A stretch of 63,206 nt of DNA from Anaerovorax odorimutans (GCA_016841185.1 JAENZQ010000019.1:1-63206), one strand, 5' to 3'; positions 52,874-61,360 are shown, numbered from the stretch's first letter. Program-made: numbers and translations. The notes: generated by a model not told the origin, from the letters alone.

Positions 52874-54991
52874 ATGAAAAAAAATAATTTAAAAATCAAT
52901 GAAAAAATCAATGTTTTTAATCATGTCAAGCTGAGCATAAAAATCAAAATGCTTGTAGGAATTATTATTGCAATATTAGCAAGCTCACCAATTGCTGTTT
53001 TTATCAATGGACTGGTTCTGAAGCTTACCGGGATAACCGGTAATTTCTCGGTGTACATATCAACAGGGATCAATGTATTGGTTGTATCCATCATTATCAT
53101 GATCGAGCTTAATTTGTTCATAATAAAACCATTGCAGAAAGTGATCATGGCCACTGAAAAATTAGCAGCAGGAGATATCGATATCGATTTGAATTATAAA
53201 GCCAAAGATGAGATCGGACAACTTTTTCTTTCTTTTAACAAAATCATTCTCAGCCTAAAAGAGCTTGTAAATGAATCGGATATACTAATCAACGAAACAA
53301 TCAAAGGAAATTTAGGCATACAAGGTTCAGAAGGACAACTGGATGGTAGTTTTAAAGATATCATTCAAGGTATGAACAGATTAGTAAAAACATTGACCCA
53401 CTACATCGATGTCTTACCTAACCCAAGCCTCATTATCAATAAGAACATGGAAATAGAATACATTAATGAAGCAGGCGCTGATCTTACCGGTTTATCACAG
53501 CAAGAAGCTATAGGCAGAAAATGCTATGATGTTTTTAAGACTTCTCACTGTAATACTGAAAATTGTTCATGCATTAAAGCAATGAAACAAGAAAAGCTGA
53601 TATCCGGCAAGACAGATGCACACCCAAACGGATTGAATTTAGACATTGAATATTCCGGCACACCTGTAAAGGATACGGAGGGTGATGTCATCGGTGCATT
53701 TGAAATCATAGAGGATGTAACTGAAATAATAAAAGCTCAAAGAGAAGCCAAAGAACAAGCAGAAGCCGTTCAGGAGCAGATGGATATTGCAAAAAAACAG
53801 GCAAAATATCAGGAAAATGAAGTTAAAAAACTTATTGTCAATTTAGATAAGCTTTCCAAAGGAAACCTGGATATTTCGACTTCTCTTGAAGAGGCTGATG
53901 AAGATACAAAAGAGCTTGCAGAAATATTTGAAACCATCAATAACCGTCTGGAGATCAGTGTGGATTCTATAAAATCATATATACAGGAAATCGCCGACAC
54001 CTTATCGGCTGTAGCCAATAAAGACCTGACCGTAGATATCGAAAGGGAATATCTTGGCGAATTTATAAAACTGAAAAAAGCCATTAATCACATTGTTGCT
54101 CAATTCAATGTAATCCTAAGTGAAATCAATGCTTCTGCGGAACAGGTAGAAACAGGTGCAGATCAGGTAGCTTCCTCCAGCCAGAATCTGTCTCAGGGCT
54201 CATCGGAACAGGCCGGTTCCGTAGAAGAAATCAGCGCCAGCATCACACAGGTGGCAGAGCAAACCAAAGAAAATGCGAAAAACGCCAAAAAAGCTAATGA
54301 ATTATCCGCAACAGCAAAACTAAATGCTCAAGAAGGCAATACTCAGATGGAAAAAATGCTGAAAGCCATGAATGATATTAAAGATTCTTCTCAAAGCATT
54401 TCAAACATCATTAAAGTAATAGATGAAATTGCTTTCCAGACCAATATACTGGCTTTGAACGCAGCAGTGGAAGCGGCAAGAGCAGGCGAGCACGGCAAAG
54501 GTTTTGCCGTAGTGGCGGAAGAAGTCCGGAATCTGGCAGCCAGAAGTGCCAAAGCAGCACAAGAAACCACAGAACTTATTGATAATTCCATCAACAAAGT
54601 AGAAGACGGATACAAGATCGCCAATGAAACAGCCGGTGCTTTAAAACAAATCGTCACAGGAGCTTCAGATACAGTTGAAATTGTAGGTGCCATTGCAGAC
54701 GCCTCCAATGAACAGGCCAATGCCATCAGTGAAATCAATCAAGGCATCGAGCAGATATCACAGGTAACTCAGACCAATACGGCCACAGCGGAAGAAAGCG
54801 CCTCCGCCAGTGAAGAAATGGCAGGACAGGCTCAGATGCTGAAGTCACTGATTCAGGAATTCCGTCTTAAAAATACGAGGAAAAAACTTGAGGGAAATAC
54901 ATTAAACAGTAAAAAAATCCAAGCACCACAAGAAGGTGAAAAAGCAGATATAAAGATTGCTTTAGATGATGACAGTTTTGGGAAATACTGA
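52874..54991 (+). CDS. Methyl-accepting chemotaxis protein 4 (PAS sensor with cysteine cluster)
   Basis: A protein of 705 residues. Two helices with a short loop (about 22-80) are nearly the same as in receptor 3. HAMP follows, then a cytoplasmic PAS domain (about 170-285) containing CYDVFKTSHCNTENCSC (four cysteines from about 216), further HAMP-type units, the signalling domain, and the tail LDDDSFGKY. The cysteines suggest a metal, cluster or redox sensor. A c-di-GMP-I riboswitch precedes it. Its signalling domain DNA matches receptor 3 over about 497 bp. Confidence 0.94.
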   Translation: MKKNNLKINEKINVFNHVKLSIKIKMLVGIIIAILASSPIAVFINGLVLKLTGITGNFSVYISTGINVLVVSIIIMIELNLFIIKPLQKVIMATEKLAAGDIDIDLNYKAKDEIGQLFLSFNKIILSLKELVNESDILINETIKGNLGIQGSEGQLDGSFKDIIQGMNRLVKTLTHYIDVLPNPSLIINKNMEIEYINEAGADLTGLSQQEAIGRKCYDVFKTSHCNTENCSCIKAMKQEKLISGKTDAHPNGLNLDIEYSGTPVKDTEGDVIGAFEIIEDVTEIIKAQREAKEQAEAVQEQMDIAKKQAKYQENEVKKLIVNLDKLSKGNLDISTSLEEADEDTKELAEIFETINNRLEISVDSIKSYIQEIADTLSAVANKDLTVDIEREYLGEFIKLKKAINHIVAQFNVILSEINASAEQVETGADQVASSSQNLSQGSSEQAGSVEEISASITQVAEQTKENAKNAKKANELSATAKLNAQEGNTQMEKMLKAMNDIKDSSQSISNIIKVIDEIAFQTNILALNAAVEAARAGEHGKGFAVVAEEVRNLAARSAKAAQETTELIDNSINKVEDGYKIANETAGALKQIVTGASDTVEIVGAIADASNEQANAISEINQGIEQISQVTQTNTATAEESASASEEMAGQAQMLKSLIQEFRLKNTRKKLEGNTLNSKKIQAPQEGEKADIKIALDDDSFGKY
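54365..54861. repeat. Right copy of the ~497-bp inverted repeat
   Basis: This is the reverse complement of 50226-50722. The two copies enclose 3.6 kb holding the N-terminal halves, riboswitches and promoters of receptors 3 and 4. Confidence 0.8.
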
Positions 54992-55005
54992 TTCGAGACT
55001 TCAGC

Positions 55006-55073
55006 AGGGACAGCCCTTTCGGCTGTCCATATCAAAACTCCCAATTATTTATCTGGACAGGTCAACCCTGTCC
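55006..55073. terminator. Two GGACAG-family hairpins between convergent genes
   Basis: AGGGACAGCC, CTTTC, GGCTGTCC (55006-55028) and GGACAGG, TCAAC, CCTGTCC (55055-55073) lie between receptor 4 and the aminopeptidase gene. They are probable bidirectional transcription stops of the dispersed family. Confidence 0.6.
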
Positions 55074-55104
55074 AACGATAATTTTTGAGTGATTTCTGTA
55101 TCTT

Positions 55105-56070
55105 TTATTTAATAAAGTCTCGTGCCGCTTTTAAGCCATACGCCGGTTCCGCTTCAAGTACGCCTCTATTTATTGCTCTTGCCATTACATCCGTAGCTAA
55201 AGCACCCACCGCATCCGGCATGACTTCTACCTCTCCGGCGGACATTACAAATATCGTATCCCCGTCTGCCATCGTATGGACAGGCCTTATTGCTCTTGCA
55301 TATCCATTATGGGCAATGGATGCTAATTTATTGGCTTGTGATTTTGTAAGTTTTGCATTGGTTACGATACATCCGATTGTTGTATTCCCGCTGAATACAT
55401 TTCTGTTATTGGCGTATTCCGCATACATGGTCTCTTCTGTATTGGATATGGCAGATTTATCTTTATTTAAGATTCCTGCCAATCTTTTTCCGGAATTTAT
55501 ATCCACAACATCGCCTAATGAGTTTACTGAAACAATAGCGCCTACAATCAAATCTCCAATTTGTACCGCATAAGTCCCCAAGCCGCTTTTCATCATATAG
55601 TCGACGCCTAAAAACTTTCCTACAGTTGCGCCTGTACCGGCACCAACATTTCCTTCTGCAGGTCTCTCGGACGTTGCATTTTTACAAGCCTCATATCCCA
55701 TAGCCTGATCCGGTCTGCATTTAGGATCTCCTACTACAAGATCAAAAAGAGACGCCCCGCAAACGATAGGAACAACGCCGACCCCTACATCAAAACCGAT
55801 TCCTTTTTCCTCCAGATACTTCATTGCCCCGGCACCGGCATCTAACCCATAGGCACTTCCCCCGGACAACATGACCGCATGAATCTGCTCAACCATATTT
55901 ACCGGCTTTAACAACTCAGTCTCTCTGGAAGCAGGTCCTCCCCCTCTGACATCCACGCCGGCATATGCACCATTTTCACACAAGATAACTGTACAGCCGG
56001 AACCTCCGTTAAGATCCTGTGCATGTCCAACTTTTATACCTTTTATATCGGTTATCTTTACCTCTTTCAT
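55105..56070 (-). CDS. P1 (S58) family peptidase, DmpA/BapA-like
   Basis: A protein of about 321 residues with family motifs KVGHAQDLNGGSGCTVILCE, GGGPASRETELL, LSGGSAYGLDAGAGAM and the autoprocessing region GNTTIGCIVTNAKLTK, where cleavage before Thr would expose the N-terminal nucleophile. Characterised members cleave N-terminal D-, beta- or small L-residues from peptides, amides and esters. The ATG at 56070 follows GGAGG. It lies just downstream of an OPT peptide transporter in the same orientation, so it probably processes imported substrates. Confidence 0.92.
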   Translation of the reverse strand: MKEVKITDIKGIKVGHAQDLNGGSGCTVILCENGAYAGVDVRGGGPASRETELLKPVNMVEQIHAVMLSGGSAYGLDAGAGAMKYLEEKGIGFDVGVGVVPIVCGASLFDLVVGDPKCRPDQAMGYEACKNATSERPAEGNVGAGTGATVGKFLGVDYMMKSGLGTYAVQIGDLIVGAIVSVNSLGDVVDINSGKRLAGILNKDKSAISNTEETMYAEYANNRNVFSGNTTIGCIVTNAKLTKSQANKLASIAHNGYARAIRPVHTMADGDTIFVMSAGEVEVMPDAVGALATDVMARAINRGVLEAEPAYGLKAARDFIK

Positions 56071-56118
56071 ATTAGCCTCCAATCAAATAAAAAAAATCCT
56101 TATGATCTTAAATAAACA

Positions 56119-56142
56119 CAGGGGCAGCAAAAAGCTGCCCGC
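56119..56142 (-). terminator. Hairpin between OPT and peptidase genes
   Basis: GGGCAGC and GCTGCCC pair around AAAAA. On the minus strand TGTGTTTATTT follows. It is a moderate terminator downstream of the OPT gene. Confidence 0.55.
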
Positions 56143-56173
56143 TATATTAGATAATTATACTCTTCAATTTTTA

Positions 56174-57829
56174 TTACATTGTCTGCATGATCTGAACCGC
56201 TTGTATCAAAGCTATGATAACACCGACAACAGCTTCTCCTCCCAGGAGGCCTGCAGCGATTATCTGGCCGGTACCTCTGCCTTCGTATTCAGGAGCAGCC
56301 TTCATAACGATGAATCGTAAAGCGCCGCCTATAAATGCTGTTGCAGACAGATAGAACGGCAAATAAACACCAAGTCCAAGTGTCATAACCGGGAAATTAA
56401 CAATGTATAAGACTACCGCTACAACCAATCCTATCAGGAAAGCAGGCATATGAGATATACCTCCCACCATGGCTGCTACGGCACCTGCCTGAGGAGCCGG
56501 GAACATATCAGGGTTACCGAAGGCTTCGGGGCCATAGGCTTTCAATATGACAAAAAGAACAATTACAGAAACAAATCCGCCGATGATTCCGCCGATGCAC
56601 TCTCCGAACCACTGTGCCTTAGGATCAGACTTGAGCACATGTCCAGCTTTAAAGTCATTCAAAACGTCTCCAACTAAACCACATGCTACCGCAACTATTG
56701 CTGCTACAAAGAAAGCTTCGGTCTGACCGATGCTGGATGCTGCTTTAGCTGCAATTAAAACAATGATGCCAAAAATCTCCATAGGATTAATACCGGATTG
56801 ACCTACACATTGTGCCGACATGGATGTAGCAACCCATACACCAATTATGGTAATAATTGAAGCTACTATTCCCATATCCGCTAAAATTGTAAACAAGAAA
56901 GCAAGGATGACCATAACAATGGGTGCCCATCTTAAAGAGATAACGCCACCGCCTAAATTATCTTTGCTGAACATAGGCCCAAAGATCTCTTTTGCTTTTG
57001 GAAGAATACCTTTGACGATGATTCCAATACCGGTACCTACCATAAGCCCGATTCCAAGTGATGCCTTGATATTTGCTGCAGTAGTGGCATCCCAGATTCC
57101 TGCCGCCTGGCCTCCTATCAGAATCCCAAAATCACCGATAATAGCACCCAGGAACCATACGCCAATGAATACAGGCCCTATGATAAATCCAACTGCAAAA
57201 AGCATAGGTGACAGCCAAACACCGCCAAGTGAACCGTAACCCATCATTCTCTGGAACCATACAACTCCGCCGGAAAACATTCCAAACCAATCTCTCAAAA
57301 CCGTAAATACAGCAGCTATCCCTAATGATGAAAATAGCGTTCCGGCCTTTTTCCCGCCCTCATCTCCTACGATAAGAGTTTCAGCTGCCGCTTGCCCCAT
57401 TGGATAGGGAAGTTCCTTAGTAACTACAAAATATTTTCTTATCAATGCCGTAAATATCAGGCCTAAAATAACACCGCCCAAAGTAATTACAAGTAAAGAA
57501 ACAGAGCTGACCGCAGCATCAGGATTCAGCATCCAGATACCAGGCAGCGTAAATGCCAGACCGCCTGCTACCATTGCGCCGGCTGACATAGCAGTATGCG
57601 TAACGTTAATCTCATTGATGTTGGTACTTCCCATTGCTTTAAGTGCAAACATGGATACCAAGGCCACAAACATAATGGGCCAGGGCAAAGCCCCTAATTT
57701 CAACGCTACAAACATAGAACTCATAGTTAGAATAATAGCGCCTATAGCACCAATTACCATTCCACGTACAGTAAACTGTTCACGGAATGATCCCGCGTAC
57801 TTAACACTTTTTTGTTGTTCTTCAGACAT
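56174..57829 (-). CDS. OPT-family oligopeptide transporter
   Basis: A protein of 551 residues with at least twelve predicted helices. It matches prokaryotic OPT members (FTVRGMVIGAIGAIILTMSS at the N-terminus; GQAAAETLIVGDEGG; GQIIAAGLLGGEAVVGV at the C-terminus). It carries small peptides or metal chelates into the cell. GGAGG precedes the ATG. It sits between a secreted phosphatase and an S58 aminopeptidase. Confidence 0.94.
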   Translation of the reverse strand: MSEEQQKSVKYAGSFREQFTVRGMVIGAIGAIILTMSSMFVALKLGALPWPIMFVALVSMFALKAMGSTNINEINVTHTAMSAGAMVAGGLAFTLPGIWMLNPDAAVSSVSLLVITLGGVILGLIFTALIRKYFVVTKELPYPMGQAAAETLIVGDEGGKKAGTLFSSLGIAAVFTVLRDWFGMFSGGVVWFQRMMGYGSLGGVWLSPMLFAVGFIIGPVFIGVWFLGAIIGDFGILIGGQAAGIWDATTAANIKASLGIGLMVGTGIGIIVKGILPKAKEIFGPMFSKDNLGGGVISLRWAPIVMVILAFLFTILADMGIVASIITIIGVWVATSMSAQCVGQSGINPMEIFGIIVLIAAKAASSIGQTEAFFVAAIVAVACGLVGDVLNDFKAGHVLKSDPKAQWFGECIGGIIGGFVSVIVLFVILKAYGPEAFGNPDMFPAPQAGAVAAMVGGISHMPAFLIGLVVAVVLYIVNFPVMTLGLGVYLPFYLSATAFIGGALRFIVMKAAPEYEGRGTGQIIAAGLLGGEAVVGVIIALIQAVQIMQTM

Positions 57830-57914
57830 GTTTTTACCTCCTTTACCGCTAATTTAATATTACTAATACTTAGTTGGTCATATCCCTGGAATTTTAAAAA
57901 CCATGTTGCTATTT

Positions 57915-58919
57915 TTATTGATTGTATTTATACTCATCAAATATAGCTTTTTTATCTGCCATTCTTTCTTCTAAAGTTTTTGTTTTGTCATACTTATAGA
58001 TAGCTTTCTCCCAATCGCCGTATACCGCATTCGGAAATACAATAAATTTATCCCCCCATTGGTCTTTCATATCATCTACTGCATCTCTTCTTGCTGTAAC
58101 GCCTTCTGTAACAGGGAAAAGATCAGAGAAATCTTCTAAATTGTCCCCGAGCAACATTACAACCTCATAACCTTGTTCGACTATACCCTGTCTTCTGGAT
58201 TCTTTACTGGAGGCCATTCCTTCTTCTCTGATAAATACATGATCTTCATCAACCATTGGAAATCCCATTTCTTCCATTCTGGAATATGTAACTTCTCTTA
58301 AGGAAGGATCTCTATTGGTTACATAAAAAACAGTACCGCCATTGTCTACAACATAATTCATGAATTCAACAGCTCCTGGCAGCGGTAAACAAGCATCAGA
58401 GGCTAAAGACTCTCCAAATGCGGCTCCTGACCACTCGCCGTCCTGAAGAACATCGGCTGTAAACATAACTCCATCCACTAAAGTATCATCGACATCAGCA
58501 ATAACAGCAAGATTATCAGCATCTTCATACTCCTCTAATGCCTGGTCAAATCTTAAAGTAGCCAGATTAAATGATTGCCAGAAACAGGCTCTTGCCTCGG
58601 CTGAAAGTTGCCAGAGCGCAGCATCAACCTTTTGTTCTCTGTCAACTGAATCAGATATTCTCAATGGATCAAATGCAAATGCAGTTTTGGTAGTATCATC
58701 CCATTCTACATCATAGCCTATAGATTCGAAAAATTGTCTATACGGAACATATATGCGTCCATCATCATTATAGATATTCATTTCACCAAAATCTACATCT
58801 TTGCCTTGAAAGTTTACTTTTATTGTATCGCTGATAACAGGTGCAGCAAAAACAACTGTCGTTGCCATAACAAATACAATAAGGAATACTAATAATCTTC
58901 TTTTTTTAATGTTCTTCAT
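57915..58919 (-). CDS. Secreted HAD acid phosphatase (e(P4)-like) with N-terminal copper-amine-oxidase-type domain
   Basis: A protein of 334 residues. The signal peptide is at 1-26 (cleavage after VFA). A Cu_amine_oxidN1-type domain at about 35-82 has the hallmark RIYVPYRQFFESIGYDVEWD. A class C acid phosphatase domain follows, with the nucleophile motif DVDDTLVDG, FYVTNRDPSLRE and LLGDNLEDFSD. e(P4)-type enzymes remove phosphate from nucleotides outside the membrane. It has no lipobox, unlike e(P4). The N-terminal domain is typical of clostridial surface proteins. The ATG at 58919 follows GGAGG. Confidence 0.88.
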   Translation of the reverse strand: MKNIKKRRLLVFLIVFVMATTVVFAAPVISDTIKVNFQGKDVDFGEMNIYNDDGRIYVPYRQFFESIGYDVEWDDTTKTAFAFDPLRISDSVDREQKVDAALWQLSAEARACFWQSFNLATLRFDQALEEYEDADNLAVIADVDDTLVDGVMFTADVLQDGEWSGAAFGESLASDACLPLPGAVEFMNYVVDNGGTVFYVTNRDPSLREVTYSRMEEMGFPMVDEDHVFIREEGMASSKESRRQGIVEQGYEVVMLLGDNLEDFSDLFPVTEGVTARRDAVDDMKDQWGDKFIVFPNAVYGDWEKAIYKYDKTKTLEERMADKKAIFDEYKYNQ

Positions 58920-59080
58920 ATTATCCTCCTTTAAAAACATAACAAAATTATAGCATTAGAACAGATCAACCTATCCTCCTCTCACATTCATTTATTCAAT
59001 CGATCTTTATTAGGCCGATTTTAATGTCGATATTTGGGGGCTTATGCCTGCGGATTCTCTCCGATGTAATATGTAATTTA

Positions 59081-59875
59081 TTATTCTTCTACTCTATATC
59101 CCAGCTGCATAGATATTTCTCTTGCCGTCTCCAATATCAGTTCCGAGTATAATTCAAGATGTTTGCTTTCATCATATCTATATTTTGGGCATGCTACACT
59201 GACAGCTGCAATGGGGCTTCCATGAAAATCAAAAATAGGGGCTCCGAAACAAATAAGGCCTTCTACATATTCTTCATCATCAAAGGAAAATCCGTTGATT
59301 CTCACATTACTCAGTTCTTCCAGAAATCTGGATTTGTTAATAATTGATTTTTCGGTAAATTTTTCGAAGCAAGTGTTATTTATGTATTTTGTTATCTCCT
59401 GTTTGGAATCATAGGCTAATAATGCTTTGCCAAGTCCGGAACAATAAATTGGCACACTGGTTCCAATATCTAACCTGACCTTAATGGTTGAATTACTTTC
59501 AATTTTATCGATATATATGATTTTATTATCTGCTCTGACCCCTAAATTAACAGTCTCCTGGGCCCTGTCTGCTAATTTTTCTAAATATGGTCTTGCTACT
59601 TTTTTAATACCCGTTCTTTTTACTACCTTATTGCCCATAACAAAAAGTTTATAGCTGTTTGAATACTTTTTATCTTCTTTACTTTGATTCACATAGCCCG
59701 CTTCTTTTATTGTATTGATTAGGCGATGTACCGTTGCTTTATCCATTGAAAGCCTATTGCTTAATTCACCTAAGCTGAGCTCTCCGCAATTGTCCAGCTC
59801 CTCTATAATTTTAAAAGCTTTTAAGACAGATTTTACACTGCTGTTCTTCTCTTTTCTTTCTTTTATTGGTAACAT
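59081..59875 (-). CDS. IclR-family transcriptional regulator
   Basis: A protein of 264 residues. The N-terminal winged helix (LSLGELSNRLSMDKATVHRL, about 28-47) is followed by the IclR effector domain (ARPYLEKLADRAQETVNLGV; GLGKALLAY; APIFDFHGSPIAAVSVACP). Small organic acids are common effectors in this family. It is first in the minus-strand order, ahead of the phosphatase, OPT transporter and peptidase genes, which it may regulate. GGGAG lies upstream of the ATG at 59875; the frame is open to 59917. Confidence 0.92.
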   Translation of the reverse strand: MLPIKERKEKNSSVKSVLKAFKIIEELDNCGELSLGELSNRLSMDKATVHRLINTIKEAGYVNQSKEDKKYSNSYKLFVMGNKVVKRTGIKKVARPYLEKLADRAQETVNLGVRADNKIIYIDKIESNSTIKVRLDIGTSVPIYCSGLGKALLAYDSKQEITKYINNTCFEKFTEKSIINKSRFLEELSNVRINGFSFDDEEYVEGLICFGAPIFDFHGSPIAAVSVACPKYRYDESKHLELYSELILETAREISMQLGYRVEE

Positions 59876-60013
59876 ATAGTATCTTCTCCCTATACTACTC
59901 CAATTATTCTCTGTCACCGCATTCTTAGTCTGTAATATCGCTTTAATGTCCTAAAGCATTGAACACATTTTCCTATACTGCATCCATCTTAAAGCAGCTT
60001 GATCTCTATTTAA

Positions 60014-60028
60014 TTTCACAATGCGAAA
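60014..60028. promoter_or_regulatory. Palindrome upstream of the IclR gene, possible operator
   Basis: TTTCACAATGCGAAA (arms TTTC/GAAA, near-symmetric) lies 140 bases upstream of the IclR start. Many IclR-type regulators autoregulate through such sites. No second copy was confirmed, so this is tentative. The rest of the 59876-60238 region shows no gene. Confidence 0.25.
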
Positions 60029-60238
60029 CAACATTTCATTTTGTCCTATGATATAATTATATAGCTTCAATTTAGAAAAATCAAGAAATATTAAGAATAT
60101 TTACATAGCCATTTACTGCAGATTTAGACACATTTCACCCGAAAAGAGTGCAAAATGAAATAGTAATTTATAATTTTAGCACCCTGGAGTACTTATTATT
60201 AAATGTATTATAAAATTATATATCATATGGCGTTTAAT

Positions 60239-60727
60239 TTAAGTGCCAGGCAACTTCTTTTTTACAATGTCTTGATAGTGTGGTGGAAGCTCATAGCTTT
60301 CAATATGTTCAAATTTCTCAATTTTTACCCCTTCTAAATTGATTTTAAAAGTAATCCTGTCACGACCGACACTTAAATGGGGACCAACATAGGGCTGTAC
60401 TTCTAACTCTACCGTATATGAATAATTTAACTCAGGAATCTTTCTAATGCTTATAAACTTATAAGAATAGGGGGCTTCGCCGGGAAGAGATATCATATAT
60501 TCATCATAGTAATTATCTATTGCTTCTTCAACATATGGATAAAGCAAAGTAACAAACAAATTATAATATACTTGCTCGTCTGACTCTTTGCTATAAATCT
60601 GGCTGCTATTTGAAGCAGTTTGAATTTCCATATCGGACAAGTTGATAATTTTGTTTGCTACCACGGATATACTTAAAGATAGTACCAGGATGCTTGATGC
60701 TGAAGCAAATATAAACTTTCTTTTCAT
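60239..60727 (-). CDS. DUF3888 domain protein, exported
   Basis: A protein of 162 residues with a signal peptide (about 1-25) and one DUF3888 domain (DEQVYYNLFVTLLYPYVEEAIDNYY and VGPHLSVGRDRITFKI). The family is found in Bacillota and has no known function. GGAGG precedes the ATG. It is monocistronic, with no functional link visible. Confidence 0.85.
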   Translation of the reverse strand: MKRKFIFASASSILVLSLSISVVANKIINLSDMEIQTASNSSQIYSKESDEQVYYNLFVTLLYPYVEEAIDNYYDEYMISLPGEAPYSYKFISIRKIPELNYSYTVELEVQPYVGPHLSVGRDRITFKINLEGVKIEKFEHIESYELPPHYQDIVKKKLPGT

Positions 60728-60904
60728 GAACTTTTACCTCCATAGTAATTACTATTATTCTATTTACTAAAGTAGGCTATTTATTAAAATATAATTTTTC
60801 TAAAATAGAATCTTATATCCAATGGGGCTCTCCTCTGTAAGAGGGTCCATCTCTTTGAGGAATATTCCATGGCTTTGTTCTTGTATTTACTAAAATATAA
60901 TAAA

Positions 60905-61078
60905 AGAGTCGGGATCTTGTGGTTACGGCAACGCCTGTAAAAAATCAATCCGGAGAGATTATAAAGGTGGTAAGCTTCACCAGAGACTTGACTGATATTT
61001 TAAATCTGCGGGAGCAGTATAATTCCATTCGTTTTCATCAGTATATTGATGTTCACAAACTGGGGATTCAGCGAACCT
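60905..61078 (+). pseudogene. Fragment of a PAS-domain regulator
   Basis: Frame starting at 60909 reads SRDLVVTATPVKNQSGEI and later SFTRDLTDILNLREQY, the end of a PAS domain as in sigma-54 regulators of the PAS-AAA type. It lacks a start codon, the preceding half of the PAS domain and everything after it. The match breaks off near 61030, where a transporter fragment begins in another frame. It is a decayed remnant. Confidence 0.6.
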
Positions 61079-61320
61079 ATTGCTAAAGTATATTTTGCAA
61101 TCGTTATCTTACTGTACTACACAGCACAGACCGTACTTGATATTTCATCATCAGCTCTTGGATCAGAAATGACACTTGACTACGATGGAAAGATCTATAC
61201 TTATCTACATATAAGAATTACTTTGGCCTGTTAGCAACTGTTGCTATCAGCCCTACACTCGAACTGGCAGCTTATCATTCAAAATATAACAAAAATAACC
61301 GATATGTCGGTTATTTTCTT
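61028..61320 (+). pseudogene. Fragment of a GPH/MFS sugar transporter, frameshifted
   Basis: The frame from about 61031 reads MFTNWGFSEPIAKVYFAIVI, then VLDISSSALGSEMTLDYD, which resembles the loop preceding the conserved ERT segment of MelB-type sodium-sugar symporters. After GKIYTYLHI the homology continues in another frame (KNYFGLLATVAISPTLELAA). It has no start and both ends are missing. It is fused to the PAS fragment by deletion. Confidence 0.55.
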
Positions 61321-61331
61321 ATGACACTTCT

Positions 61332-61360
61332 ATGACAAAATTACTCTGTCCCTTTTGTCA
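61332..61360. repeat. Left 30-bp repeat flanking the yfcE-like gene
   Basis: TGACAAAATTACTCTGTCCC followed by TTTTGTCA is an imperfect palindrome with TGACAAAA/TTTTGTCA arms. It is repeated in the same orientation at 62035-62065. Confidence 0.65.

Noticed and set aside
50226-54861. Transposon-mediated duplication of receptors 3 and 4
   Set aside because: No transposase, terminal repeats or target duplications are seen; the identical tract lies inside the coding signalling domain, which fits gene conversion.
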